A DNA stretch of 64,000 nucleotides, from assembly GCA_037178975.1 (NCBI GenBank), contig JASJZH010000002.1, positions 4,774,001-4,838,000 on the forward strand, written 5' to 3'. The notes beneath the pieces were generated by a model that saw only the letters and a list, made by a program, of their open reading frames with translations, was not told the origin of the DNA and did no database searches. Made by a program: the position numbers and the translations under genes. Of this stretch, positions 22,632-33,500 are shown piece after piece. The stretch comes from Oscheius tipulae. Its lineage: Eukaryota > Nematoda > Chromadorea > Rhabditida > Rhabditidae. The number at the start of each line of letters is the position of its first letter. Position 1 is the first letter of the stretch.

Positions 22632-25220
22632 TCTAGAGAGGTTTGTACTGAAGAGACGGGAGGAACTCTGAAAAGGAAAAGGTAAACAGACTGAAGAGAA
22701 GGACAGAGACAGTGTGAGAGTGCTTCAGCTGTAAGAAAGATTCTATCTCTATCGATGGATAGGGTCCAATTCGGAGAACAACGAAAAGAGAGATGCTTTT
22801 CCAGATCGTTATCACAGATCACGGAGACATCAGACGCAGCCTGTCTTTGAGCTTGTAAGGCAAATGAATCAATGAAGCAGTCTGAAAAACGAGTCTGGAA
22901 CCTATTTTGAGTAGAAACTGTCTACTGTAAATACAGTTATAGAGAGAGAGAGAGAGAGTACATGTTAACCTAACAGAAGGGAGATTGGCAAATAAACAAT
23001 AAAACTAATGGAACGAGTCCAGCAAGAGTAGAGAACAGTAAATGACGCTCCAGTGTCTCCAGTGTTTATAGTCCCGAAAGGCTTACGAGTCGATTTAAGA
23101 CTCTATTGAAATATGCAACGGAAATAGAGGTAAGTGCGTCAAAAAGAGGCTGCAGGGCAGCTGTAAACAGAGAGATCTACAGCAGTGGACCGTTTTCGCG
23201 AAGAAAGGAAGTGTGACGCCGCCTCCTATGGTTCAACATGGACAAGTTTCAAGAACACCGGAAAGACTGACAGAACATTCATCAAACTGACACCGGGAGA
23301 GATCGGGAATCTAAATTAGGAGCGACAGTCAATTCGCGCAAAAAGGATGACGACTACGTCACAGTTTAGATAGTAAACAGAGATCGAAAACCTAAGGACG
23401 TCGTAAACAGAGATCAGGACGACTTTTGATATGTCCTCTGTGATCGAGGACCCTCGATGCTTCTGCAGCGGGAAGCAGGTTTGGAAATGACACGTGGTGG
23501 GGAACTGCGTTGCGCTTGAAAGGGACATGTTAGCGCATTCTGTTACGGAACCTAGAGAACTATCCCTTTTCAGGATTCTCTCATTCTTTTGGTAGCCTAG
23601 AGTACATGTATATACTTCAGTAACGGTCAAAACAACTGTCCGAGGGACAGATTCAACGGGATCATCAACACAGAGAAGAATTGAGAAAGGCTCACGAGGT
23701 CTCGGCTGCAGCCAAACAAGTACAAATTGGTGATGTCACCCTTGGCTGAACACGATCTTCGTCGAGTTCAAACGATCAGTTGTGATCAGTCGACAAAATT
23801 GAGTCATGGAAAATGATCGAGCCTGATTTGCAGAAGGACATGCAGAAGGGAATGATTCATCAGGCTCAGTCTGAATGTTTATAAGGATAGTTTGGGCAAC
23901 TTGTTCTCAGAACGGACCCATTCCGTTTATAGTCTCCGTTACGAAACCGATACTGAATCATCTCAAGACGAGTGTTGCGAAAGGAGAGAAAGTGAAAAAG
24001 AGTTAAAGAGCAAACTTGACTTTATAGGAGGCAAAGGTCGGAACCACTTGATGTCTTCCAAGCGGTGGTCTATTCAGACCTTTTAACCGGTCAACAAGTA
24101 GCCTCTGGAGAGGGGTACGTCAGACAATAATTAGATTAGACCCGTGGGGAGTTGGGCAAAATCGCCGATTATCAAGATCGCGCTATGGTAAAAAGACTGT
24201 GTCGTCACAGTTGTTTTGCGGAACTCGAGTTTGGAGAGAGTACACATGAGTAATAGGAGCACAATGCACGAGAGACTAGTCTGGGAGAAAAGTAATCTCT
24301 GCAACATGACAAGCTAGACTGGACTGCGTGGCTCTCAAGATTGATACAAGATACAATCCGCAGTAAGACGTTCGCGATATCTCTACTATCTAAAGCGCGA
24401 TGGTCTCTGTGGCCTACTATGTATGGATGTTTGTTTGTTTATTTGCTTGTTTGTCTGAGGCCACAAAGCAGAAGCGAGAGAATTATGTTGTCCAGTATTT
24501 GCCGCTAGGAAGATAATCATTGTCAGAAGATGACAGGAAAATGACAAGATGCCGCTCGTCATGGTTCTCCTCCAAAAAGATCGTCCTGCTCTTCTTCTGG
24601 GACTACTCCTGCTCGGAGCCAGAAGCTTCCCGTGTTGACACCATACCAGCTGGCTGCTGATGTTTTCTGTTCCGAACAAACAGCCTACTTACATCACCAA
24701 GGCTCCTACCGTAAGCGGGTGACTTTACCGTGGTTGGATAGTAACCACTTCTAGTAATGTGGGGTAAGGTGTGAACTTCCCTCCACCCATGACGACCGCT
24801 TTGTTGCCTCAACCCACGACAATAAGCTTTTCTGGGGAAAGTATACAATTATCAACATACGGCAAGGTCTGGTCTCTTGTTCTTATACAAAATCACTAAG
24901 AAACTACCAGTACTCTGCCTTTGCGAAAAGTTTTAGTCATTTCAATCATTTTGGACACGGTAGACCGCAAAAATACGCGACGCAAAACCGCACCGCGCCC
25001 AAAATTGCGTATGAAGCCTGGATCGCGCCCCTTTTTCGAATCTCCTGTTTGGTCCTTTCATCTCGTTTTATTTATTTTTGTTCATATAATTTTGCTGCTA
25101 ATTTTGATGAAAAATGCTCAGAAACATGTAAAAAAACTGTATAATCATGACAAAGTCGTCGGGATACCATTCTAATACGTTTCTTTCCCCTTTTCGTTGC
25201 ATTCAGTTTTTTTTTCAGAA
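22632..25220. other. 2.6-kb intergenic interval
   Basis: No supported gene. Contains a GA microsatellite (about 22941-22959). The longest frames are under 105 codons and lack splice context or similarity. The right end must contain the promoter of the plus-strand housekeeping gene string that begins at 25221. Confidence 0.45.
25207..25218 (+). promoter_or_regulatory. Probable trans-splice acceptor before the SMIM20-like gene
   Basis: A run of nine T followed by CAG ends two bases before the ATG, with no matching upstream donor exon visible. Equivalent sites stand at 28367-28378 (two bases before the DDOST ATG), and shorter ones lie before the ATGs of SDS22, SmD2, ASCC3, STRIP, MMAA, ERMP1, the arrestin and the receptor gene. 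Confidence 0.6.
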
Positions 25221-25499
25221 ATGCGAGTTCCACGAGGTGCCCCGGTACCGTTTTGGCTCTCCGTTAGGAATCGCATCCCACTGCTGAGAAAATCCGCTCG
25301 CCCCACAATTGGAACAGTCGCAGTTACCACGACGCTCGTTTTGACCGGCCTTGCTGTCTATGCTGTCTGCATCTATCCGAAAATTAACAACGAATACTAT
25401 AAAAAGGCTCAAGCCATGGAACGAGCGCAGATTCACGCTTCGCGAGAAGAATTGGCCCACGAGCAACGGGTCTGGTCCGATCCCTTCGACAGAAAATAG
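25221..25499 (+). CDS. SMIM20/MITRAC7-like mitochondrial assembly protein
   Basis: A 92-residue intronless frame with a basic N-terminus, one membrane helix (about 31-52, TVAVTTTLVLTGLAVYAV) and a C-terminal tail matching the SMIM20 signature: a YYKK-A-ER-QI stretch and the terminal WSDPFDRK. In mammals this inner-membrane protein (MITRAC7) stabilises newly made COX1 during cytochrome c oxidase assembly. It has a longer N-terminal basic extension than the human protein (67 residues), which could aid mitochondrial import. It stands first in a run of six same-strand genes; SDS22 begins only 100 bp after its stop. Confidence 0.8.
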   Translation: MRVPRGAPVPFWLSVRNRIPLLRKSARPTIGTVAVTTTLVLTGLAVYAVCIYPKINNEYYKKAQAMERAQIHASREELAHEQRVWSDPFDRK

Positions 25500-25599
25500 G
25501 TTCATAAATTAGTTCTTTTGCTCGTTTTTTCTTTGTCTGGAGGATGTCCTTACTTGTCGTGGTTTTTATCGCCATTACATTCGATAAATTTTAGGAAAA

Positions 25600-26756
25600 A
25601 TGTCGGATTCCGAATCGGAGCGTGATCCTGCCGACGAGGACTCTGCAATTAAACGAAATCAGTTCGACTTAAGCGAGTTTGCTGCAAATGAAGAGGTAAT
25701 TTTAACTTGTTTCGACATATTTCAAGCATGTTTCAGTGTATCGATCTCACGCGCACTCGTGCCGATCACGTCCCGGACTTGACAGGATTCACTCTGCTTA
25801 AGGTAATTGCTTCACCTTTTTCTTACTGTAACCTCAGGATTTTAGGAGCTAACTATGAGAAACAATCTTCTTACCGAACTCGGTGCCTCGTGCCTCAATC
25901 TCTCCACTCTCACTGCACTCGATCTCTACGAGAACCAAATTACCAAGCTGGAGAATCTTGGCAGTTTGGTCAATCTCCGCACTTTGGATCTCAGTCACAA
26001 CAGGATTCGTACAATCGAAGGACTGGACAATCTGACGCAGCTGACCCATCTCTATCTCGTTCACAATAAAATCTCCGAGATTCGAGGTCTTGAGACTCTT
26101 CAGAACCTCGTCCTACTCGAGTTGGGCGACAATAGGTAAAACTTTTGCTTCTAGCAAGCCCTCAACAATGATTTAGGATCAAAAAAATCGAGAAGATCAG
26201 TCATCTGACTAGTTTGAAGGAGCTCTATCTGGGAAAGAACAAACTTCGTGTCATCGAGGGTCTCGACAATCTTATCAACCTCACTCTTCTCAGTCTGCCC
26301 GGAAATCGGCTTGTCAAGCTCGAGAACATTGAACATCTTGTCAATTTGACGGAGGTTCACTTCAGCAATCAGGGAATCAATGATATTACTGCTGTGTCCT
26401 CTTTGGTACGCCTCTTCTCTCTTTCCAAGCAACAAATTAATATTTAGACGAAGCTGCAGGTTATTGACATTGGGTACAATGAGGTCGAGAGCCTGGCAGC
26501 CTTAGAGAATCTGACCGATCTGACTGATATTTGGGCCAATAACAACCGAATCGCAAGCTATGCGGAATTGGACAAACTGTCTAAGTTGGAAAATTTGGAT
26601 ACGATCTATCTGGAGATGAATCCCATCTACCAAGACGTACGGATTCTTCATGCTCAGTTTAGCCTTGTTTTCCAGGGAGTTGCGGGCTATCGTCGCAAGG
26701 TGATGTTAGCTCTGCCACAGGTCAAGCAGATAGATGCCACGATGACCAGAGCCTAA
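25600..26756 (+). CDS. PPP1R7: Protein phosphatase 1 regulatory subunit SDS22
   Basis: Leucine-rich-repeat protein that binds PP1 and controls its assembly and its activity in mitosis. Exons 25600-25695, 25737-25802, 25846-26135, 26177-26405, 26448-26636, 26676-26756; 316 residues. After an acidic N-terminus, about eleven SDS22-type 22-residue repeats follow (LDLYENQITKLENL, LDLSHNRIRTIEGL, LYLGKNKLRVIEGL and so on), capped by the LRR-cap sequence YRRKVMLALPQVKQIDA near the end. The length matches the family. The ATG follows TTTTAG by five bases, and the 100-bp gap from the gene before is operon-like. Confidence 0.95.
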
Positions 26757-26912
26757 TGATTTCGCTTGTTCTCATCTCTCTACCGGTTTTACTTCGAAAA
26801 GCGTGTATAAAGAATTCTTTTTCTAATACATCTGTATCGATTTTTCACGTTGACTCGTGTTCTGTACCTTGTTTCCCTTTTTGAATTTCTCATACTGATC
26901 ATATTTAGAACT

Positions 26913-27319
26913 ATGGCCGCTCCTTCTCTTTTGAACAAGCCCCGTTCCGAGATGACGATGGACGAGTTGGCCAAGCGCGAAGAGGAAGAGTTCAACGTCG
27001 GACCGCTCTCTATTCTCACCCACTCCGTCAACAACAATGCTCAGGTTTCGCATTTATTTTTGATTCTGATAATTTTCATGTCTAGGTCTTGATCAACTGT
27101 CGCAACAACAAGAAGCTGCTCGGCCGCGTAAAGGCTTTCGATCGTCACTGCAACATGGTTCTCGAGAATGTGAAGGAGATGTGGACTGAGAATCCAAAGA
27201 CCGGGAAGGGAAAGAAGAAGGCCAAGCCTGTTGCCAAGGACCGTTTCATCTCCAAGATGTTCCTCCGTGGTGATTCCGTCATCCTCGTTCTGAAGAATCC
27301 TCTCGCCAACGCCGAATAA
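26913..27319 (+). CDS. SNRPD2: Small nuclear ribonucleoprotein SmD2
   Basis: Core Sm protein of the U1, U2, U4 and U5 snRNPs; part of the heptameric ring around the snRNA Sm site. Exons 26913-27044 and 27086-27319; 121 residues. Typical D2 features: an N-terminal [15 protein letters not shown] helix, Sm1 with the [24 protein letters not shown] block, a basic loop with the family [12 protein letters not shown] sequence, and Sm2 with [14 protein letters not shown]. Full length. The ATG lies four bases after a TTTAG acceptor and 156 bp after the SDS22 stop. Confidence 0.97.
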
Positions 27320-27597
27320 TTCCAGTCGATGTTTCCTAATATCCCTATTTTTTGATACATTGATTATGTTGTGGCCCGTTGTTGTATTGTAACTTCTAAA
27401 TGAAGCGATCTCTCGTTTTGGTTGAAATTTCTGATGTATATGGCGTAATCTCGCTGTTCTTACCTCATGATTCTTTTCAGATCCTCTAGTTCTTTTCCGA
27501 CAAGTAATTTCGTAGTTGACTTGAAAATATCGTTGATTGTGTATGAAAAAAACCTGTTGTTGGATCAGAAACCCCAATAGACACGTATTTGTAGAGT

Positions 27598-28011
27598 ATG
27601 ACGCTGGTACGCGCGGCTGTACCGACCACGCTGGCCATTTCGAGAAGAGCCGGCTCTAGCCATGCTGCCGACCTGAACAAGTGGAAGACGATCAATCGTC
27701 TGGCCAGCGAGGGCAAATGGGACAACATCAACAATTGCCCAAAGATGTTCCTTTTCGGACAAGCCAAGAAGGAGACTTATGCCGCTTTCAACGCAATCAA
27801 CCACAAGTCGGACTTCTTCTCCCAGAGCCCCTATGGCCCCTATCTGAAGGTTTATCTTATTTTTTCATTAATTGAGATTATTTTTCAGGTAGTCTGGCGT
27901 CTTGCCCTGCTATTCGGAATCATCAAGGCCGGAGTCATCGTCTATGAGGCTGTAGTGCCGGAGGAGAAGCGCCTTCACTACAAATATCGCCATCAGGCGG
28001 CACACCACTAA
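27598..28011 (+). CDS. Small single-span protein, probably mitochondrial
   Basis: Exons 27598-27849 and 27889-28011; 124 residues. The N-terminal ~25 residues are free of acidic residues and rich in Arg/Ala/Thr, like a mitochondrial presequence. One membrane helix lies at about 85-104, followed by a short tail ending in a His-rich HQAAHH. The topology and tail are reminiscent of accessory subunits of respiratory complex I (NDUFB-type), but I cannot match it to a particular subunit. Placement in a run with a COX assembly factor and other housekeeping genes fits a mitochondrial role. It starts 278 bp after SmD2. Confidence 0.65.
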   Translation: MTLVRAAVPTTLAISRRAGSSHAADLNKWKTINRLASEGKWDNINNCPKMFLFGQAKKETYAAFNAINHKSDFFSQSPYGPYLKVYLIFSLIEIIFQVVWRLALLFGIIKAGVIVYEAVVPEEKRLHYKYRHQAAHH

Positions 28012-28380
28012 TAGATAGAACATTGTGTAGAAAGAAACGAATTACGAATAAAGATTTCTTCTATTTTTCCTCGTCTCTTCTGCTATTATCAGTTTTCAAA
28101 TTCAGCGGTCGAGATGGGTCCTGCCACGAAATGCTACCCTTGACGTGGAATTGGACTGCAGTACATACCTTATCATTTTGTGAGCTCTGTCTCTTGGTCA
28201 ATCTGCTTATACTTTTGTGTTTTTGCAATCCAGAATGGCGTAAAACGTTCGTGAACACAAAAAGGGCAGGAGCACATGTAAAAAGACCATTCCTATTGCA
28301 AAACTACTCTTTGATGCGGTTTCTCTATTCTCTTTTAAAAGTTTTCCCATTTTTTTAAAGAGCAAGTTTTTTTTTCAGCA

Positions 28381-29882
28381 ATGCGCCTGCTCATTCTGCT
28401 TGCGGTCGTCGCCTGTGTTGCAGCCGACCGTGTCCTTGTCCTCCACGACAACGACAAGATCAAGCAGACACATTCCATTTTCTTCAAGTCGCTTGAAGGT
28501 TTGTCCTCCCACATTTCCATAAACCTAGCATGTTCAGAGCGCGGACATACCCTCACATATAAGTCTGCCGTCGATTCCACTGTTCAACTTATTCAATTCG
28601 ACGAACTTAGCTACGAACATCTTATTCTCTTCGCTCCATCCGTTGAAGGTTACCCACTTTCTCTTTCTAGATAATTCTTGAATTAAGATTTTGGTGGAAT
28701 TAACAATGCTGAGATCAACCAATTCGTCGACCTCGGAGGAAATGTTCTCGTAGCTGCCGGCTCGAACATCGGAGAAGCTATTCGCCAGCTGGCCGTGGAT
28801 AATGGATTCGAATTTGACGAAGCCGGCACAAATCTGATCGACCACCACAATTTCGATGCTCGTCTGGATGATGGAACGCACACCACCCTTGTTGCCGACA
28901 AGAGTCAGCTCATCAACGCCAAAATCGTCATCGGAGAGATTGCTAATCCCGTACTCTTCAAGGTTCGTTTCACTTCTTGATTCAATACTAATCCATTTTC
29001 TAGGGTGTGGCTCTGATCGCCGATTCGAAGAACCTTCTCCGGCTCGACATCCTCCGTGCCCAGTCGACTGCTTACTCCTTCAGCACACAAAATCCTATCG
29101 ATCAGTATCCGGCCGTCGTCGGCAAGCAGGCTCTAATGATCGGTGCTCTCCAGGCCCGCAACAATGCCCGTGTTGTCTTCTGCGGGTCTCTCGACCTGTT
29201 CTCCGATGCTTTCATCAACGCCGAGGTCACCAAAGCCGGTCTCACGGAAAAGTGAGCTCATCTTCCTTCGAAAAAATTTGCGATTTCAGACCAACTACCT
29301 CTGGAAACAAGGCCCTCATCACGGAGCTATCCAAGTGGGTCTTGAAGGAGAAAGGAGTCCTCCGTACCAAGAGCGTCACTCATCATTTGGCCGGCCAGAA
29401 TATCGTTCCCAAGGAGTACACTATTATGGAGGAAGTCGAATATGCCATCGGAATCGAGGAGCTCAAGGATGGAAAATGGGTCGCTTTTACCGGTAAAGAC
29501 GTTCAACTCGAGTTCATTCGCGTCGATCCTTTCGTCCGTACTACTCTCAAACCCAAGGTATATCTTTTTCTATCTTCCAAGAAATCAAACTCTTTAGAAT
29601 GGAGTTCTTTCCGCAAAATTCAAGCTGCCTGACGTCATCGGTGTCTACAAGTTCTCTGTGGATTACAGACGGGTCGGATACACACATCTGCACGAGGTTC
29701 GAGCAGTACCAGTCCGTCCTCTGTGGCACAATCAGTACGAGCGCTTCATCGTGGCAGCCTATCCATACTATGCCTCGTCTCTCTCTATGATGATCGGCGT
29801 CGTCCTTTTCTCGTTCGTCTTCCTTCATTTCAAGGAGCCCGAGAAGGTCGTCGAGTCCGTGAAAGAGAGGAGGGACAAGTAA
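28381..29882 (+). CDS. DDOST: Oligosaccharyltransferase 48-kDa subunit (OST48/WBP1)
   Basis: Essential ER-membrane subunit of the oligosaccharyltransferase, which N-glycosylates nascent proteins. Exons 28381-28498, 28538-28648, 28688-28962, 29004-29251, 29290-29557, 29598-29882; 434 residues, usual length. It shows a cleavable signal peptide ([15 protein letters not shown]), the luminal GIFT-type domain starting DRVLVLHDN, a conserved [21 protein letters not shown] segment, the [15 protein letters not shown] strand before the membrane, and a C-terminal membrane helix followed by a short charged cytosolic tail. A nine-T CAG acceptor ends two bases before the ATG. Confidence 0.96.
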
Positions 29883-30526
29883 TATGTATCATTTCTGAAC
29901 GCATTTTGTAGGTAATTGTCTTATTTATTTCTCTGTTCATTTCTATTGGGTATTGTTGTTAATGAATTTATTAACTAGTCGTAATGTGAACTGTATATCT
30001 TCGCCAGCTGGGCATTTGCTTACCCCCTCGAATATCGCTAGTTTCTATTAGAAAAAGCCCCAATCGCTACGACGTGAATCACTCAGAACCTTTTGAGACC
30101 TAGCCTTTTATGTAAGACATTTTCAGCCCAGAAAACTTCGGTTTTTCAATACCTATGTTTTATTCGACTGACATGTGTTCCTTTAAAACAGAATGTTTGG
30201 GTAAGTAGTATCCTGATCAGAGAACGCCTTGCGTGAGTGCATATTGCACAACAGTCGGAAATCGCAGCCTCTTTCTTCGCTCACGGCCAGCACCAGGGAG
30301 AGAAATGCCATGTTCCATCGTTTTTTACGATCATCTTTTTCTATTTCTATTTCCTTGTTCCGAATCAGTTCAATTAATCGAGCTTACCCTTATACATTCT
30401 TCACTATCTTTATATAATCGTTCCCCGTGTTTTGTTGCCAAATCTGCATCCACTGACCCAAATTGTTACGATTTAGACTTTACCTTGCGACAGTGTTGAT
30501 ACTCATCTCTTATAGTTTACAGCAAG

Positions 30527-33500
30527 ATGAACGCATTCAATCGTTGGAAAGAAGATCTCGACGCGTTGAAGTTGGACGAACCGCCGCCAGCAGCGAAAAG
30601 ATCTTTGATGCCCAAAAAGACCAGTCTTTTACCAAATCATCCCAAAGTTCGAGCTGCCGCTGCTCAAACTAAGTCCGATGAGCCATTCGATTCTCCGTAC
30701 GACAAGTACTTCCTTGTTTTAGAGATTCCAATTTATGAATTCAGATTTGTTTCCAACCTTAATGCGGCCCTCGCTGGCCAGACTCGTCGAAAAAAGGCAG
30801 AAGTGCACTACACGTTAAACATTATCGAAGATGTCGTACGAGTATTCAGTAAATCTTTGATTTATCTGAGAAACTTCGGTGTTTCAGATGAAGAACGGGT
30901 TAGGTATCGAGTACTGATGGCTTTCAATATCCTGAAAAATTATCACGGCTCGCTGAATGCGAAAGAGAAGGAAGAAGCCAAGGCCGGACTCTTTTCGGAA
31001 GAGCAGCAGTTCAACGAGGAGGGACTCGAGATTGTCGCACAATGTGAATTTTTTCTGTTTTTTTTTAATAAACTTCCGATCCTTAGACATCGCCCAGATC
31101 AGAAATATCGTCGGAATGAAGCTGCTTCACGAAACCATTGCTCTGGCCTGGATCGAAGTCAAGGGCAAACCGGATAGCGTTCCAGATTTGCTTTTCGTCG
31201 GCACCACCGACGGAGAAGATCCCCCAGAGATCGATGTTCCTGAAGATTGCTTGGAGATGATGCGCGTTTTGGCCGATTCGCTCAACATGTCTTTGTCTGA
31301 ACTGACAAACAATCTTCTTCCCACTGAAATGTTAGCCTTTTTTGCCTATCCTGGATATTTTGGAATATTTAGCAAGACGGCTCCTAATGAGATAGAGTGG
31401 CATGATGGTGAAGACGAGCTTCATTACATGGCAAACGCTTCCACATCCACAGCTGTCCACAATGACTTTTCCGTTTTCCAGGTGTGCTTTTTTACACATT
31501 AAGCACAAAACCCATTGCAGGAAACTCCTTCCTCCTCGCAAAATGACATCTCTGTGGCATTGGTCGTCGCGACTCTCGAATCTCTCTTCCCCGAAAATCA
31601 TGCTGCCATTGTCAAGCATCTCTTCGAGCTGCTGAAGACCAACAAACAGAACGATGAAATACAAGGAGATGTAGGCTATCTTGTTTTATCAAAACGGTAA
31701 AATTCTGTTTCAGATTATAGATCTACTCGGCTACGATCAATTCGACTTTGTCGGCCAAATTTTAGAAGTTCGTTTCGACCTCAATCGCGAGATGGAGGAG
31801 GCCAAAGTAGCCGCCAAGTCTTCGAACAAGCCATCGATGCCAGCCCGAAACGAAGGAGCCATCTACTGTCAGCAGGTCACGGTGCAGTCCAAAACTCAAG
31901 CAGATATGACACGGCAGATGCGAAAGGAGCAGAAGAGGATGCAGAAGGAGATGAGTAGGATTCAGAATGCGTTCGGCGAGGACGAACAGCTGGAACTGGA
32001 GCTGGCTCAGAGAGATGCCCAAAGACAGCGGTTGGCCATATTTTGATGAATGTTCACAAAATTTTAGACAACTCGAGATTGACCAGCTCCGATGGACACC
32101 GACCATTACTGCCGGTCCGGCCAGAACCGAGCTCTATCCTTTTGTCTTCGATGCCCGAATACAAGCACAGCAGACGTCGATCAATTTGATGGGAATGAAA
32201 GTAGCCAGTCTTTTATTAACGTCCCAGAACAAGAACTTCAGTATGCTCTTCCGGAAGGCTCCGAGCGTGAGAATAACCGCTATTTCGAGTCGGTCGAAGT
32301 CCCTCCTCCGAGCCAGCAGTCGATTCAGGATGTGAAACATGTTTATATCAAAGACATGGACGAGGTATTGATTCTATTGTTCTTTCCAAAAGAAATGTCT
32401 AGATTGGCCAACTGGGATTCAAGGGATTTGAGAAACTGAATACAATCCAGTCGATCGTCTTCGAGGAAGCCTACAAGACCAAGGACAATCTGCTCATCTG
32501 CGCTCCGACCGGAGCCGGAAAGACGAACATTGCCATGCTGGCCATCCTGAATACCATTCACGAGCACACGAAACCGACCGGCGAGATAGCCAAAGACGAC
32601 TTTAAGGTCCAATCCTAACAGGTTTGCTCTAAAATATGTCGGTTCAGATAATCTACATTGCTCCGATGAAGGCCTTGGCTACGGAAATGACCGACAGTTT
32701 CGGGAAAAGACTGGCTCCACTCGGTCTGAAAGTTCGAGAATTGACTGGAGATACCCAGTTGTCGAAGAAGGAGGTCTCCGAGACACAGATGCTCGTGCTC
32801 ACTCCGGAAAAGTGGGATGTTGTTACGAGGAAAGGAGCAGCTGACAATTCTCTCACATCGCTTGTTCGTCTGCTCATCATCGACGAGGTTCATCTGCTTC
32901 ATGACGACCGTGGTCCTGTCATTGAGACCATTGTGGCCAGGACTCTCAGACAGGTCGAGATGTCCCAGTCGAGCATCAGAATCGTCGGTCTTTCGGCCAC
33001 TCTGCCCAACTATCTCGACGTGGCCGAATTCCTTCGCGTCAATCCCTACCGCGGACTCTTCTTCTTTGACGGACGATTCCGTCCCGTTCCTCTTACTCAA
33101 AAGTATTCTGACCTCTTTATAATTCTCAGATCCAATACAGATTCATTGGAGTGAAGAAAATTGGCGGCATTCGCGAGGTCCAAACCACGATGGATGAAGT
33201 CTGTTATGATGAGGTTTTGAGCTACGTCAAGCGAGGTCACCAGGTTCTCGTCTTTGTTCATGCCAGAAGTGCCACAGCCCGATGTGCTCAGGCCTTCAGA
33301 GAACGAGCAGCTCAACTCGGACATTTGGACTATTTTCTCCCTTCCGATCGAAGTAGTCGTGCATACAGTATGTCCGAGAAACAGGTAGTCATTGAAGTTG
33401 CTGAGTAACTTTCTTGATTCAGTGTCAATCGTCGAGAAACGCCCAGATTTTCGAGTTCTTCCGCTTCGGATACGGAGTTCATCATGCCGGACTCCAGAGA

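Noticed and set aside
24603-24848. Minus-strand frame of 81 codons rich in Arg, Gly and Ser
   Set aside because: No splice context, no similarity and biased composition; treated as chance.
32144-32208. Alternative 65-nt intron in ASCC3 that also keeps the frame
   Set aside because: It would remove the conserved-looking [12 protein letters not shown] segment; the 41-nt intron 32201-32241 keeps it and joins directly to ALPEGSE.
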